This document shows, piece by piece, positions 45,076 to 53,516 of a stretch of DNA of 64,000 nt (positions are counted from its first letter, which is position 1; each line of letters begins with the position of its first letter). The notes below the pieces were generated by a model. The model searched no databases. It saw only the letters and a list, made by a program, of their open reading frames with translations, and was not told the origin of the DNA. Source of the stretch: VGSG01 sp040756375 (GTDB lineage: Bacteria; Desulfobacterota; Desulfomonilia; Desulfomonilales; Desulfomonilaceae). Location: assembly GCA_040756375.1 (NCBI GenBank), contig JBFLZC010000029.1:1-64000 (forward strand), written 5' to 3'. Made by a program: the position numbers and the translations under genes.

Positions 45076-47483
45076 ATTGTCCCCACGCACGTGGGGGTGA
45101 ACCGCGGTGCGCCAGAACCCGTGGGGGTGCCCTATGATTGTCCCCACGCACGTGGGGGTGAACCGTGGCTCAGGCCCCCGCCTGTGGTGATGGGCCAATT
45201 GTCCCCACGCACGTGGGGGTGAACCGATTACAGCGGCAGAAGCCCTGCGCATGATTGGATTGTCCCCACGCACGTGGGGGTGAACCGTTGAGCTGGCCGC
45301 AGACATTTCCGATGCGACTATTGTCCCCACGCACGTGGGGGTGAACCGAATCAGGGTAAGAAAGATGAGCCCTCGCGATGATTGTCCCCACGCACGTGGG
45401 GGTGAACCGCTGCAACCCGATATACCGTTTTGACAGGGGGAATTGTCCCCACGCACGTGGGGGTGAACCGATTGCAATCCTAACGGCGCTGGACTCCCTT
45501 CAATTGTCCCCACGCACGTGGGGGTGAACCGCATTTATGCCGGACATGGCCTTCTCTTTAGCGATTGTCCCCACGCACGTGGGGGTGAACCGTGGAATTT
45601 CACCACGAAGGTCAACGCCTGGACATTGTCCCCACGCACGTGGGGGTGAACCGATTACAGCGGCAGAAGCCCTGCGCATGATTGGATTGTCCCCACGCAC
45701 GTGGGGGTGAACCGCCGGTCGTGAGGTCGAATTCCTCGCCGTCTATATTGTCCCCACGCACGTGGGGGTGAACCGCTGGACGCCATTCGACGGGCACCGA
45801 ATGCACCATTGTCCCCACGCACGTGGGGGTGAACCGGCGGTGGAGTTGCCTGGATGGGTATGGAAGGCATTGTCCCCACGCACGTGGGGGTGAACCGCCG
45901 ACGACAAAAATCCAACCACCGAATAGCATATTGTCCCCACGCACGTGGGGGTGAACCGTTTCATGAGGTGAGGGAATGACTCACGCAGAGATTGTCCCCA
46001 CGCACGTGGGGGTGAACCGAGCAGCAACGCATCAAAATGCAGGAGCTGATCGATTGTCCCCACGCACGTGGGGGTGAACCGCTATCCCTGATAGCCTATA
46101 CCTGACGACACACATTGTCCCCACGCACGTGGGGGTGAACCGATAAGTCTCGACTACCAGGCGTCAGAGATCGAATTGTCCCCACGCACGTGGGGGTGAA
46201 CCGTTACCCCGATGACAAAAAAACCTTCCGGTCGGATTGTCCCCACGCACGTGGGGGTGAACCGGCGTGGATATGGCGTGGGATGTGGGTGCTGTCATTG
46301 TCCCCACGCACGTGGGGGTGAACCGCCGGCCGCGGCCCCTGATACCGATTCCGATGCATTGTCCCCACGCACGTGGGGGTGAACCGCAGCGGCCGTTGTG
46401 GACGGCCTTGCGGAAGGGATTGTCCCCACGCACGTGGGGGTGAACCGGCTCGTATTACACCCAAAACCCATTTTTGCAGATTGTCCCCACGCACGTGGGG
46501 GTGAACCTTGATACAAGTGATATGCGCTGTAACGGTTGCATTGTCCCCACGCACGTGGGGGTGAACCGAAAGAATTCGACCAGGGCGTCGCCGCGTAGAC
46601 ATTGTCCCCACGCACGTGGGGGTGAACCGAGCTGACCCGTGCCCGGGCTGCCATACTTGCCATTGTCCCCACGCACGTGGGGGTGAACCGTAACCGGGCG
46701 AATGGATGTAATCGGAAGTCCAATTGTCCCCACGCACGTGGGGGTGAACCAGCAGGGCTTCTACTACATCAACCAGTCGGGTGCATTGTCCCCACGCACG
46801 TGGGGGTGAACCGTCGGCGGCTGAATGTGTGGGTTTTGTGCGCTATTGTCCCCACGCACGTGGGGGTGAACCGATGGATGCGCGCGAAAGATCCCTTGGC
46901 CGTTCATTGTCCCCACGCACGTGGGGGTGAACCGCCGCTCATCCAATCCACACGGTGATAACGGATATTGTCCCCACGCACGTGGGGGTGAACCGCTCGA
47001 TTACTATGGGGATAATGTGTGAGTTGGATTGTCCCCACGCACGTGGGGGTGAACCGATGGCTGGACTTACCCAGCGCGAAATTGCTGAATTGTCCCCACG
47101 CACGTGGGGGTGAACCGCCCAATGACATAATCTCTGGTGACCCTTGAATATTGTCCCCACGCACGTGGGGGTGAACCGCAGCCCCCCGATGGCTCTGATG
47201 TGTTGATGGTATTGTCCCCACGCACGTGGGGGTGAACCGGGGTTGAGCTGACACCGGGCTGGCACTTCATGATTGTCCCCACGCACGTGGGGGTGAACCG
47301 ATTGACCAGGCTATGACCATTATCGAGGAGGGATTGTCCCCACGCACGTGGGGGTGAACCGTCTGGCGTGTCCCTTTATGACATTCGGGGTGCATTGTCC
47401 CCACGCACGTGGGGGTGAACCGCCTTGCATCACCCCTTCAGGGTTCACCAGCAGATTGTCCCCACGCACGTGGGGGTGAACCG
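45076..47483 (+). CRISPR. Type I-E CRISPR array, 40 repeats and 39 spacers
   Basis: The 29-base repeat reads ATTGTCCCCACGCACG followed by TGGGGGTGAACCG; it has the I-E stem (TCCCCACG / CGTGGGGG) and ends in GTGAACCG, the expected 5' handle. The period is 61 bases (29 + 32), with small shifts at the 16th, 24th, 28th and 29th spacers. Repeats 24 (46480) and 28 (46723) differ only at the last base (G to T or A). The first repeat starts at 45076, the last at 47455 and is intact. Spacers 3 (45227-45258) and 10 (45654-45685) are identical. Orientation matches the cas operon, so transcription runs rightward and new spacers should enter at the cas2 side. Confidence 0.98.
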
Positions 47484-47490
47484 ACACGTG

Positions 47491-47567
47491 CGCCGGGCTA
47501 GGAATCTCCTGAACGAAGGTCCGACGGCCCTGCGTCGTCCGAAGTGAAGGAGAATCCAGGCCCGGCG
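47491..47567. other. Long imperfect hairpin after the CRISPR array
   Basis: Arms 47491-47510 and 47548-47567 pair at 18 of 20 positions (CGCCGGGCT with GGCCCGGCG outermost), and a smaller stem lies inside. It sits between the last repeat and the convergent murJ stop. It could end the pre-crRNA, although no T-run follows. Confidence 0.5.
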
Positions 47568-47578
47568 GCGCTCACAAA

Positions 47579-49225
47579 TCACTTGTGTAGAGAGAGGTCA
47601 GTATCAGACCGGCCTGCGTTCCTCAGCAGGCCGAACAGGAACCGCACTTCCGGAGCCCGGAGTAGGTGAGCACCAGCCAGGAAGATCAGAAGGCCCCCAA
47701 GAACTAATGCAGCTAGAATCAAGCCGTTCCACAGGGTGAAGCCGAGCTTCCAATCCGCGAAGCCCTGCACGTACAAAAGCATCACAGCCATAGGAACGGA
47801 TGCCAGGAGAAATCGACTGGCAGCAGTTGCGAGTTCGTGGCCGGGGAAGCCTCCAAGTCGCTTCACGAGAATCACGAACAGAACGATCACATTAAACGCC
47901 GCGGCTATCGAAGTAGCCAGCGCAAGCCCACCATGAGCCATGGGTCCCATGAGAAGAAGCCCAGCCGCAAGATTCGTCGCAACAGCGCCCATAGAGACCC
48001 ACAAGGGCGTCTTGGTGTCCTTGAGTGAATAGAATGCCTGGTTGACCACCTTGAGCGCGGAAAACGCCCACAAGCCGACGGTGTACCACAGGAGCGCGGA
48101 TGCGGTTCGCTCAGTGTCCATAGCCGTGAAGAGCCCACGCTGAAAGAGACACGCGACAATGGGCTCCCTCAAGATGATCAGCCCCACCGAAGCGGGTATG
48201 GTAAAAAAGCCAATCAATCGCAGCGCGTACGAGATTGATTTCTGCAAGCCGGCCATATCTCCGTTTCCAGCCTGCCTGGACATGGAGGGAAGAACCGCGG
48301 TTCCGGCTGCAATGGCAAAGATCCCAAGAGGAAGTTCCACCACGCGGTCCGCATAGTACAACCAGGAAACACTGCCGGAAACAAGCAGGGAGGCGAGAAT
48401 GGTGCCCACAAGCACGTTGACCTGATAGACTGCGCCGCTGAATGCTGCCGGAACAAAAAGTTTGCCGATGCGCTTAAGCGCAGGATTGCGGAAATCGGAG
48501 CCCAGCCGAAAGGGCACGCCCACGCGCTTCATGAACGGGAGCTGTAGCCACAACTGAGCCACACCGCCAACGGTTACTCCGATTGCCAGCGCGTAGTAGG
48601 GCTCTATGCCGACCTTCGCTGCAAAGACCGACACGCTGAAAATCATACAGAGGTTCAACAGCACCGGAGCGGCAGCAGGAGCCGCAAAATGGCCCTTAGA
48701 ATTCAGCACTCCTGCTGCGAGGGCCACCAGGGATACGAAGAAGATGTACGGAAACATGATGCGGGTAAGATTGACTGTCAGGAGGAACTTGCCCGCGTCC
48801 TCAACAAACCCCGGCGCGATCTTCCCAACGATCCACGGGGTGAATGCGATGCCCAGGAGCGTGACTGCCGCCAGTACGATGCTCGCAACCGTGAAGCAGG
48901 TCTGTGCGAGTCTGCGAGCGTTGGACAGACCTTCTTTTTGCAGAGTTTCCACATAAGTGGGAATGAACGCAGCGGAGAGAGCGCCTTCCGCAAAGAGCCG
49001 CCTGAGCAGATTGGGGATGCGAAAGGCCACAAAGAACGCGTCGGCGCCAAGGCTCGCGCCCAGGAAGAGCGCTATCACCATGTCGCGCACATAGCCGAGT
49101 ACTCGGCTGAGGCTGGTCCAGAGGCCAACAACCCCTGCAGCACGGGTCATGGCCTTGACTTCGGAGACATGCTCGGAACGGTCGGTGGCGGAAAGGTCTT
49201 GACTCTCTCTCGTATTTGCTGTCAT
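47579..49225 (-). CDS. murJ: Lipid II flippase MurJ (MviN)
   Basis: A 548-residue inner-membrane protein with about 14 hydrophobic segments, which moves the peptidoglycan precursor lipid II to the periplasm. LWTSLSRVLGYVRDMVIALF, GADAFFVAFRIPNLLRRLFA and EGALSAAFIPTYVE at the N-terminus are diagnostic of the MurJ/MviN family; the essential Arg residues of these loops are kept. It starts with a soluble 25-residue extension. Divergent from rpsT; no good ribosome site before the ATG at 49225. Confidence 0.93.
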   Translation of the reverse strand: MTANTRESQDLSATDRSEHVSEVKAMTRAAGVVGLWTSLSRVLGYVRDMVIALFLGASLGADAFFVAFRIPNLLRRLFAEGALSAAFIPTYVETLQKEGLSNARRLAQTCFTVASIVLAAVTLLGIAFTPWIVGKIAPGFVEDAGKFLLTVNLTRIMFPYIFFVSLVALAAGVLNSKGHFAAPAAAPVLLNLCMIFSVSVFAAKVGIEPYYALAIGVTVGGVAQLWLQLPFMKRVGVPFRLGSDFRNPALKRIGKLFVPAAFSGAVYQVNVLVGTILASLLVSGSVSWLYYADRVVELPLGIFAIAAGTAVLPSMSRQAGNGDMAGLQKSISYALRLIGFFTIPASVGLIILREPIVACLFQRGLFTAMDTERTASALLWYTVGLWAFSALKVVNQAFYSLKDTKTPLWVSMGAVATNLAAGLLLMGPMAHGGLALATSIAAAFNVIVLFVILVKRLGGFPGHELATAASRFLLASVPMAVMLLYVQGFADWKLGFTLWNGLILAALVLGGLLIFLAGAHLLRAPEVRFLFGLLRNAGRSDTDLSLHK

Positions 49226-49346
49226 ATATATTCTTTTATGAAGTTATGCACGGGCCGGTTCGGCGGCACCTGGCACGTGCTAGACGAATGAAATGATTTT
49301 GTCAAATGGATATCGTCCGCCACTCCGCCAAGGACAGGAGCATTGA

Positions 49347-49604
49347 ATGGCCAATCATCCTTCAGCACTGAAACGTATGAGGCAAACGAAGAAGAAGCGC
49401 CTCCGGAACAAATCCTACAAGTCCAAGGTCAGGACGGTCATCAAGAAGTACCTGACTTCGGCCGAAAATAAGGAAACGGTTGCGCCCGAGGAGCTGCGAC
49501 AGGCGGTTTCTCTTCTGCAAAAGGGCGTGGGCAAAGGGATTTACCATCGTAATACCGCGTCTCGCACTATCGCCCGGCTCTCTCGAAGACTCGCCGCAGC
49601 TTAG
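49347..49604 (+). CDS. rpsT: 30S ribosomal protein S20
   Basis: An 85-residue basic protein of the small subunit that binds 16S rRNA. The start MANHPSALKRMRQTKKKRLR, and later YHRNTASRTIARLSRRLAA, are typical. GGACAGGAG before the ATG is the ribosome site. A hairpin follows the stop. Monocistronic. Confidence 0.96.
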   Translation: MANHPSALKRMRQTKKKRLRNKSYKSKVRTVIKKYLTSAENKETVAPEELRQAVSLLQKGVGKGIYHRNTASRTIARLSRRLAAA

Positions 49605-49614
49605 TCCATTGCTC

Positions 49615-49653
49615 GGGAGTCGCCCTACGTCTTGCGCGCAGTGGGCGATTCCC
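49615..49653. terminator. Terminator between rpsT and the CHAT-like gene
   Basis: GGGAGTCGCCC (49615-49625) pairs with GGGCGATTCCC (49643-49653), one G-T pair, followed by GTTCTTGAATTCCTTT. The two genes converge here, so it may serve both. Confidence 0.5.
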
Positions 49654-49675
49654 GTTCTTGAATTCCTTTATACAA

Positions 49676-51595
49676 CTACCGAGCGTCGCCCATCAAAATC
49701 CAACCGGCCCACGAAGGGGGCTTGCCTGCGAACGACGTGTCCAAGCCTGCCGGCATCTGTCGCGAGTAATCAGCCAAGGCCCTGCGAGGGGGCGTTCCTT
49801 CAGCGGTACCCTTAAGCACTGCTGTTAAGAAAGGATCATCCTCGCCCCAGTCGGGGCGGGCGTAATTGATCAGCGCGGTGGGAACGCCTGCATAGATGAG
49901 GCTGGTGAGCAGGAGGACCGGGCCTTCCGCCAACACGGTTTCTCGATCTCCCAAGTCGAACCAAGCTGTGGGAAGCACGGCAAGCTGCGATTTAAGAGGC
50001 ATCCGAAAGAAATCTCGGGCGTAGACCGTCCGGTTTCCACCTTTGTCGGCCGAAAAAAACAGGGCGGGCTGCGTTTCTTCTTCCACTTTATCCGTCACCG
50101 CCGCGGGCACCGCCAGAAGAGTGACTTCAGGTGGGGCTCCCTTGCGATCCACCAGGCGGTCCGCAGTAGCTGTGGGGCCGACCCACACCTCGAACTTCTT
50201 GAAAAGCTTTTGGAGCTTGATCAATATATTCGAAGGCTTGGGGTACACCGGGCTGGCCAATATGAGTCGCTGGATGCGTTCTCCTTCGGAAAGATTCTCC
50301 ACCTTCTTCTGGCCCTTGGATTTTCGGGGCGATCCCTGGCGCATGTCTTCATCGGAGATCCAGGGAATCGATTCCAATGCCAACAGGCCTGCGGATGGAC
50401 TCTCCGGGTTATCTGACTTGGCCACAGTCCGAGCAAATCGCAGCATGTCCACCGATGGGACAAGCGATATGAGCCTGTCGCGACCCAGAGGACGATCTTC
50501 AGGATCGAGCAGGATCGAGAATGGGAGATACCACAGTGGACCGTCGGGTATGACGAAGATTGTGGTTTTCTCGGACGGGAGCGCAGGCAGTTGCCCGAAG
50601 ATGGCACGGTACATCCGGCGGCACGGTTCCTTCCAAGCATGTCCCATGAACGAAGAGCTCTTGCCCAGAGAAGATTCTTGGAGCTTCTCCTGAAGGTGAA
50701 ACACCCCGCGCGCTATTTCGCCGCGGTTTGCTGCTACCTGATGGTAAACGGCATCTTCCCGGGTAATGTATCCCACGGCCATCCGGTCCCGAAGAAGACT
50801 GAAATCCAGCAGGATCTCATTCGGCCCAACGAGGTCCTTTTGGACCTCTGCCAGGGACATGGCCAGGCCACGACGCATGAGCATGTGTCGAGACGCGCGC
50901 TTCTGTAAAGAGCTGCGGATTTCATCGAGGGCGGCCCTAAGCTCATCCTCCTTCTTGCGCATCGGGCTCTCCGAGGGCTCCAGGCGAACCATTATCAAGT
51001 CGCCTAGGATGCGTGCTTCTTCCTGACGCAGCCGTTCGGGCACGTCAAAGAATCCCTGGATCTCGGCCTTCTTCAGTATGAGATTTCTTTGGCAGATGCG
51101 CCGCTTCTCATTGAGATGAAAGACCTGACCGACAGCGCTCTTGGGAGGCTCCAAGTGAAGAGGCCCCAGGATTTTGGCCGTGAGCTCGTCGAATATCTGC
51201 AAGCGTTCGCTGAATTCAGTGAGGATCGCGTGCCCGGGCGGCACGTCGTTCAGGGCCGATTCCAGATGGTCGACCAGGCTTCGATACTTGAGGATCGCGT
51301 TTTCCACTTCGCCGGAAAGATAAATCCTGCGAGCCTGTTTGATCTCCTGGTCGAGGTCTTCCAATAAGGGGAGGCGTTCGGTCTCTTGAGTCGGCGCTTC
51401 CTTTTCCTTCTTGAAGAGCCATCGATAGCGGCCGGTCGCATCCGGCTGTTTCTGCGCTACCATCTGTGGCGAGGCTGATTGACTAAGCGCTGGGGCCGGG
51501 CCGGTTTGGGCGGCCAACCCTAAAGGCGCGGCTGGGAGAGATATCAGCGCGACACCGAGAAAACTCGTGAATACATAACCTCTGAGAAAATTCAC
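49676..51595 (-). CDS. Exported CHAT-like protein, apparently without catalytic dyad
   Basis: A protein of 639 residues. A signal peptide (about 1-28, FLGVALISLPAAPLGLAAQ) is followed by a helical region (TPR-like; ARRIYLSGEVENAILKYRSL) and a C-terminal CHAT-type fold: IFVIPDGPLWYLPFSILLD, LVPSVDMLRFARTV, GPVLLLTSLIYAGVPTALIN and WAGWILMGDA. In active CHAT proteases the site reads H.HG and LSAC; here VLPTAWFDLGDRE replaces the Cys motif and no matching His is seen, so a binding role is likelier than proteolysis. GTG 51595 overlaps the stop of the HD gene (GTGA), so the two are coupled. Confidence 0.7.
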   Translation of the reverse strand: MNFLRGYVFTSFLGVALISLPAAPLGLAAQTGPAPALSQSASPQMVAQKQPDATGRYRWLFKKEKEAPTQETERLPLLEDLDQEIKQARRIYLSGEVENAILKYRSLVDHLESALNDVPPGHAILTEFSERLQIFDELTAKILGPLHLEPPKSAVGQVFHLNEKRRICQRNLILKKAEIQGFFDVPERLRQEEARILGDLIMVRLEPSESPMRKKEDELRAALDEIRSSLQKRASRHMLMRRGLAMSLAEVQKDLVGPNEILLDFSLLRDRMAVGYITREDAVYHQVAANRGEIARGVFHLQEKLQESSLGKSSSFMGHAWKEPCRRMYRAIFGQLPALPSEKTTIFVIPDGPLWYLPFSILLDPEDRPLGRDRLISLVPSVDMLRFARTVAKSDNPESPSAGLLALESIPWISDEDMRQGSPRKSKGQKKVENLSEGERIQRLILASPVYPKPSNILIKLQKLFKKFEVWVGPTATADRLVDRKGAPPEVTLLAVPAAVTDKVEEETQPALFFSADKGGNRTVYARDFFRMPLKSQLAVLPTAWFDLGDRETVLAEGPVLLLTSLIYAGVPTALINYARPDWGEDDPFLTAVLKGTAEGTPPRRALADYSRQMPAGLDTSFAGKPPSWAGWILMGDAR

Positions 51596-52215
51596 CTTTT
51601 CTTGCCTATGGACTTCAAATCTCTCGCCTGAGCCTGTTGACTGCCATTCACCCACCACTCGTCTTCTCTCTCTTTGAACCACCAGTTGCAGAACTCGGTG
51701 GAAAGTATGCTGCGAGCCAATTTCTTTCCGTGAGCCGTGCTAAGCCGCTTGATGGCAGCTGAAATCCAGTCCTTGCAGTACGGGTTTCCCAGGTCTCCAA
51801 GCTCTTTGAGCTGAAGGATGAGCTCCAACTGATCCGCGTCATGGGTTAACGCCGCCTCAAGACTGGTTCGCTCCTGGAGCTCGTCCGTGAGATCCCTTAT
51901 CTCTGCTCCAAATGGGAGCTCATCGGTCATGTCGCTGATTGCAGCCTTCTCGTCGCTGGTCACGTACTTCTTGTTCACGTAGTTATGATCGCCGGTTCGT
52001 GCCTCTGCCAGATCGTGAAAGAGACACATGAGGACCACCTTCTGGAGATCGGCTTCCGGAGCCATCCGCGCAAGCGCGTACCCGATGATTGCACAACGAA
52101 GGCTGTGGTCCGCCACGGATTCATGACCGGTCCCCAGGAACTGGAACCCGGTGCGGGGAGTTCTCTTGAGCATTCCCACTTCAAATAGAAAGTCTGCTAT
52201 GGCGTTGAAATTCAC
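51592..52215 (-). CDS. HD-domain hydrolase (YfbR/HDDC2-like)
   Basis: A 207-residue enzyme. Metal-binding His/Asp residues are found in GHESVADHSLRCAIIG, LMCLFHDLAEARTGDHNYVN and LTHDADQLELILQLKEL. This pattern fits the HD_3 branch, with 5'-deoxynucleotidases such as YfbR and the HDDC2 proteins. Cytoplasmic. It is first in a two-gene unit with the exported CHAT-like protein, an unusual pairing. The start MNFNAIADFLFEVGMLKRTP is typical of the group. Confidence 0.83.
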   Translation of the reverse strand: MNFNAIADFLFEVGMLKRTPRTGFQFLGTGHESVADHSLRCAIIGYALARMAPEADLQKVVLMCLFHDLAEARTGDHNYVNKKYVTSDEKAAISDMTDELPFGAEIRDLTDELQERTSLEAALTHDADQLELILQLKELGDLGNPYCKDWISAAIKRLSTAHGKKLARSILSTEFCNWWFKEREDEWWVNGSQQAQARDLKSIGKKR

Positions 52216-52384
52216 CGACGGGCCTCTGTCAATTGTTTGATTTTTGGTTCACTATCAGAATTCGGTGTCGGCTTCAAGTGTGCGGCCGCAATGATGTGCA
52301 GCTTCGCTTCTTGCGGCATCGTGGACGCGAAACGCCGGAACCCCGGTGGAGCCGTACCAAGACCGATGTTACAATGCGCCGGTG

Positions 52385-53293
52385 ATGATGAACCAGCCTG
52401 ATACCATGATTGAAGCGCCCTGTGATCTCTGCCAAAGTTCGAGTCACACGGTGCTCTTTGTCAAAGAAGGCTTCCGCCACGTACGATGCCTTAACTGCGG
52501 AATGGTCTTTGTGAGCCCGCGCCTGGCCGCGCATCAAGATATCCAGCGGCAATCGGGAACGGGCGCGATGGGGGAGGATGAACTCACGCGTGCGCAGCAG
52601 AAACGCTTGCAGCGAGAACTAAAGCTGTATGAGCCCTTCCGGCAGCACAATCGGCTCCTGGAAGTCGGTGCGGGCCGCGGTTGGTTCCTTGAACAAGCTG
52701 CCAAAATCGGCTGGGAAACTTGGGCCGTAGAGATCAACTCCAGCGCCTTAGAGCATCTTAAGAAGAGAAGATCCATCCATCTTGTGGTTGAACCCGCGGA
52801 AGATTTCCAGGTACCGGCCGGAACTATGGACGCGGTGCGCATCTGGGACGTGATCGAGCATCTTCAGTCCCCGCGGGCTGCTCTCGGGCGAATCCACACC
52901 GCTCTGCGGCCCGGTGGACTGGTGCATCTCTCCACCACGAATTTTGCGTCTTTGTCCCGCTGGGTAAACGGCCCCGAATGGGTTTATCTCAATGGCTCGG
53001 ATCACATCCACCTGTTCGAACCGGCTACGATCACTGCCCTCCTGCGCCAGACAGGATTCGATCTCGTGCGCGTTCGAACCCGCTCGTTCAACTTGCGCAA
53101 GAAGCTTTACCACCCCGCAAGGGAATTGCGTTCAGCATGGTCCTTATTCCGGCCGTTGCGAAAGATCATTGACGAGACGATCCGGTTTACGCGTTACGGC
53201 CACCAGATGATCGTGACAGCAGTGAAGCGTGGCGGTAACCCTTCAGTCTTGTGGGGCAGGCTTTCCAGCCTGCCAGTTCTTAGGTTGGGTTAA
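52385..53293 (+). CDS. Class I SAM methyltransferase with N-terminal zinc ribbon
   Basis: A protein of about 302 residues. CDLCQSSSHTVLF and VRCLNCGMVFVSPR form a four-Cys zinc ribbon, then motif I is LLEVGAGRGWFLEQAAK, and the later core is IWDVIEHLQSPRAAL and ALRPGGLVHLSTTNF (Methyltransf_23 type). Such enzymes often act on sugars or lipids in surface polysaccharide pathways. The last 18 or so codons (SVLWGRLSSLPVLRLG) are read from a hairpin repeat, which appears to have replaced the original end. The start is not certain: ATG 52385 or 52388 is chosen, with a weak ribosome site. Confidence 0.78.
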   Translation: MMNQPDTMIEAPCDLCQSSSHTVLFVKEGFRHVRCLNCGMVFVSPRLAAHQDIQRQSGTGAMGEDELTRAQQKRLQRELKLYEPFRQHNRLLEVGAGRGWFLEQAAKIGWETWAVEINSSALEHLKKRRSIHLVVEPAEDFQVPAGTMDAVRIWDVIEHLQSPRAALGRIHTALRPGGLVHLSTTNFASLSRWVNGPEWVYLNGSDHIHLFEPATITALLRQTGFDLVRVRTRSFNLRKKLYHPARELRSAWSLFRPLRKIIDETIRFTRYGHQMIVTAVKRGGNPSVLWGRLSSLPVLRLG

Positions 53294-53319
53294 TGGCAGG
53301 CTGGAAAGCCTGCCCCACA
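53250..53319. repeat. Family F hairpin, perfect 26-bp inverted repeat
   Basis: Arms 53250-53275 and 53294-53319 are exact reverse complements (TGTGGGGCAGGCTTTCCAGC at the outer left), with an 18-base loop that contains the stop codon of the methyltransferase. Related pieces occur near 25569. Confidence 0.85.
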
Positions 53320-53445
53320 GTCAACATTGCATTTGTCCCCCTGAAGACTGAATGGTCATGCGTGGCGACTGAAAACCATATGAGGGTATCTTGGTTGCGT
53401 GGTAATATAAAGTTTTTGGCTCTGTGGGGGCCGAGTTGATTCGGC

Positions 53446-53474
53446 TTGACTTATCAGAATAAATCGCCTAGCTT
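53446..53474 (+). promoter_or_regulatory. Possible promoter of the arg-lys operon
   Basis: TTGACT (53446-53451), 17 bases, TAGCTT (53469-53474). The -35 is good, the -10 weak. The argB ATG follows 42 bases later. No ARG box was recognised. Confidence 0.4.
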
Positions 53475-53516
53475 ATCAACAAGTTGAAGCTATAACCTAA
53501 AGTAGGACCTCGCACC

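Noticed and set aside
44395..47286. Several long minus-strand open frames over the CRISPR array with repeated RFTPTCVGTI, VHPHVRGDN and GSPPRAWGQ
   Set aside because: They are translations of the CRISPR repeats in different frames (61-base period shifts the frame each unit) and have no ribosome sites; such proteins in databases are annotation artefacts.
49676..51595. Active CHAT protease paired with a Cascade-type defence system (craspase-like)
   Set aside because: The protein is exported, lacks the Cys/His dyad, and lies beyond murJ and rpsT on the other strand, not in the cas operon.
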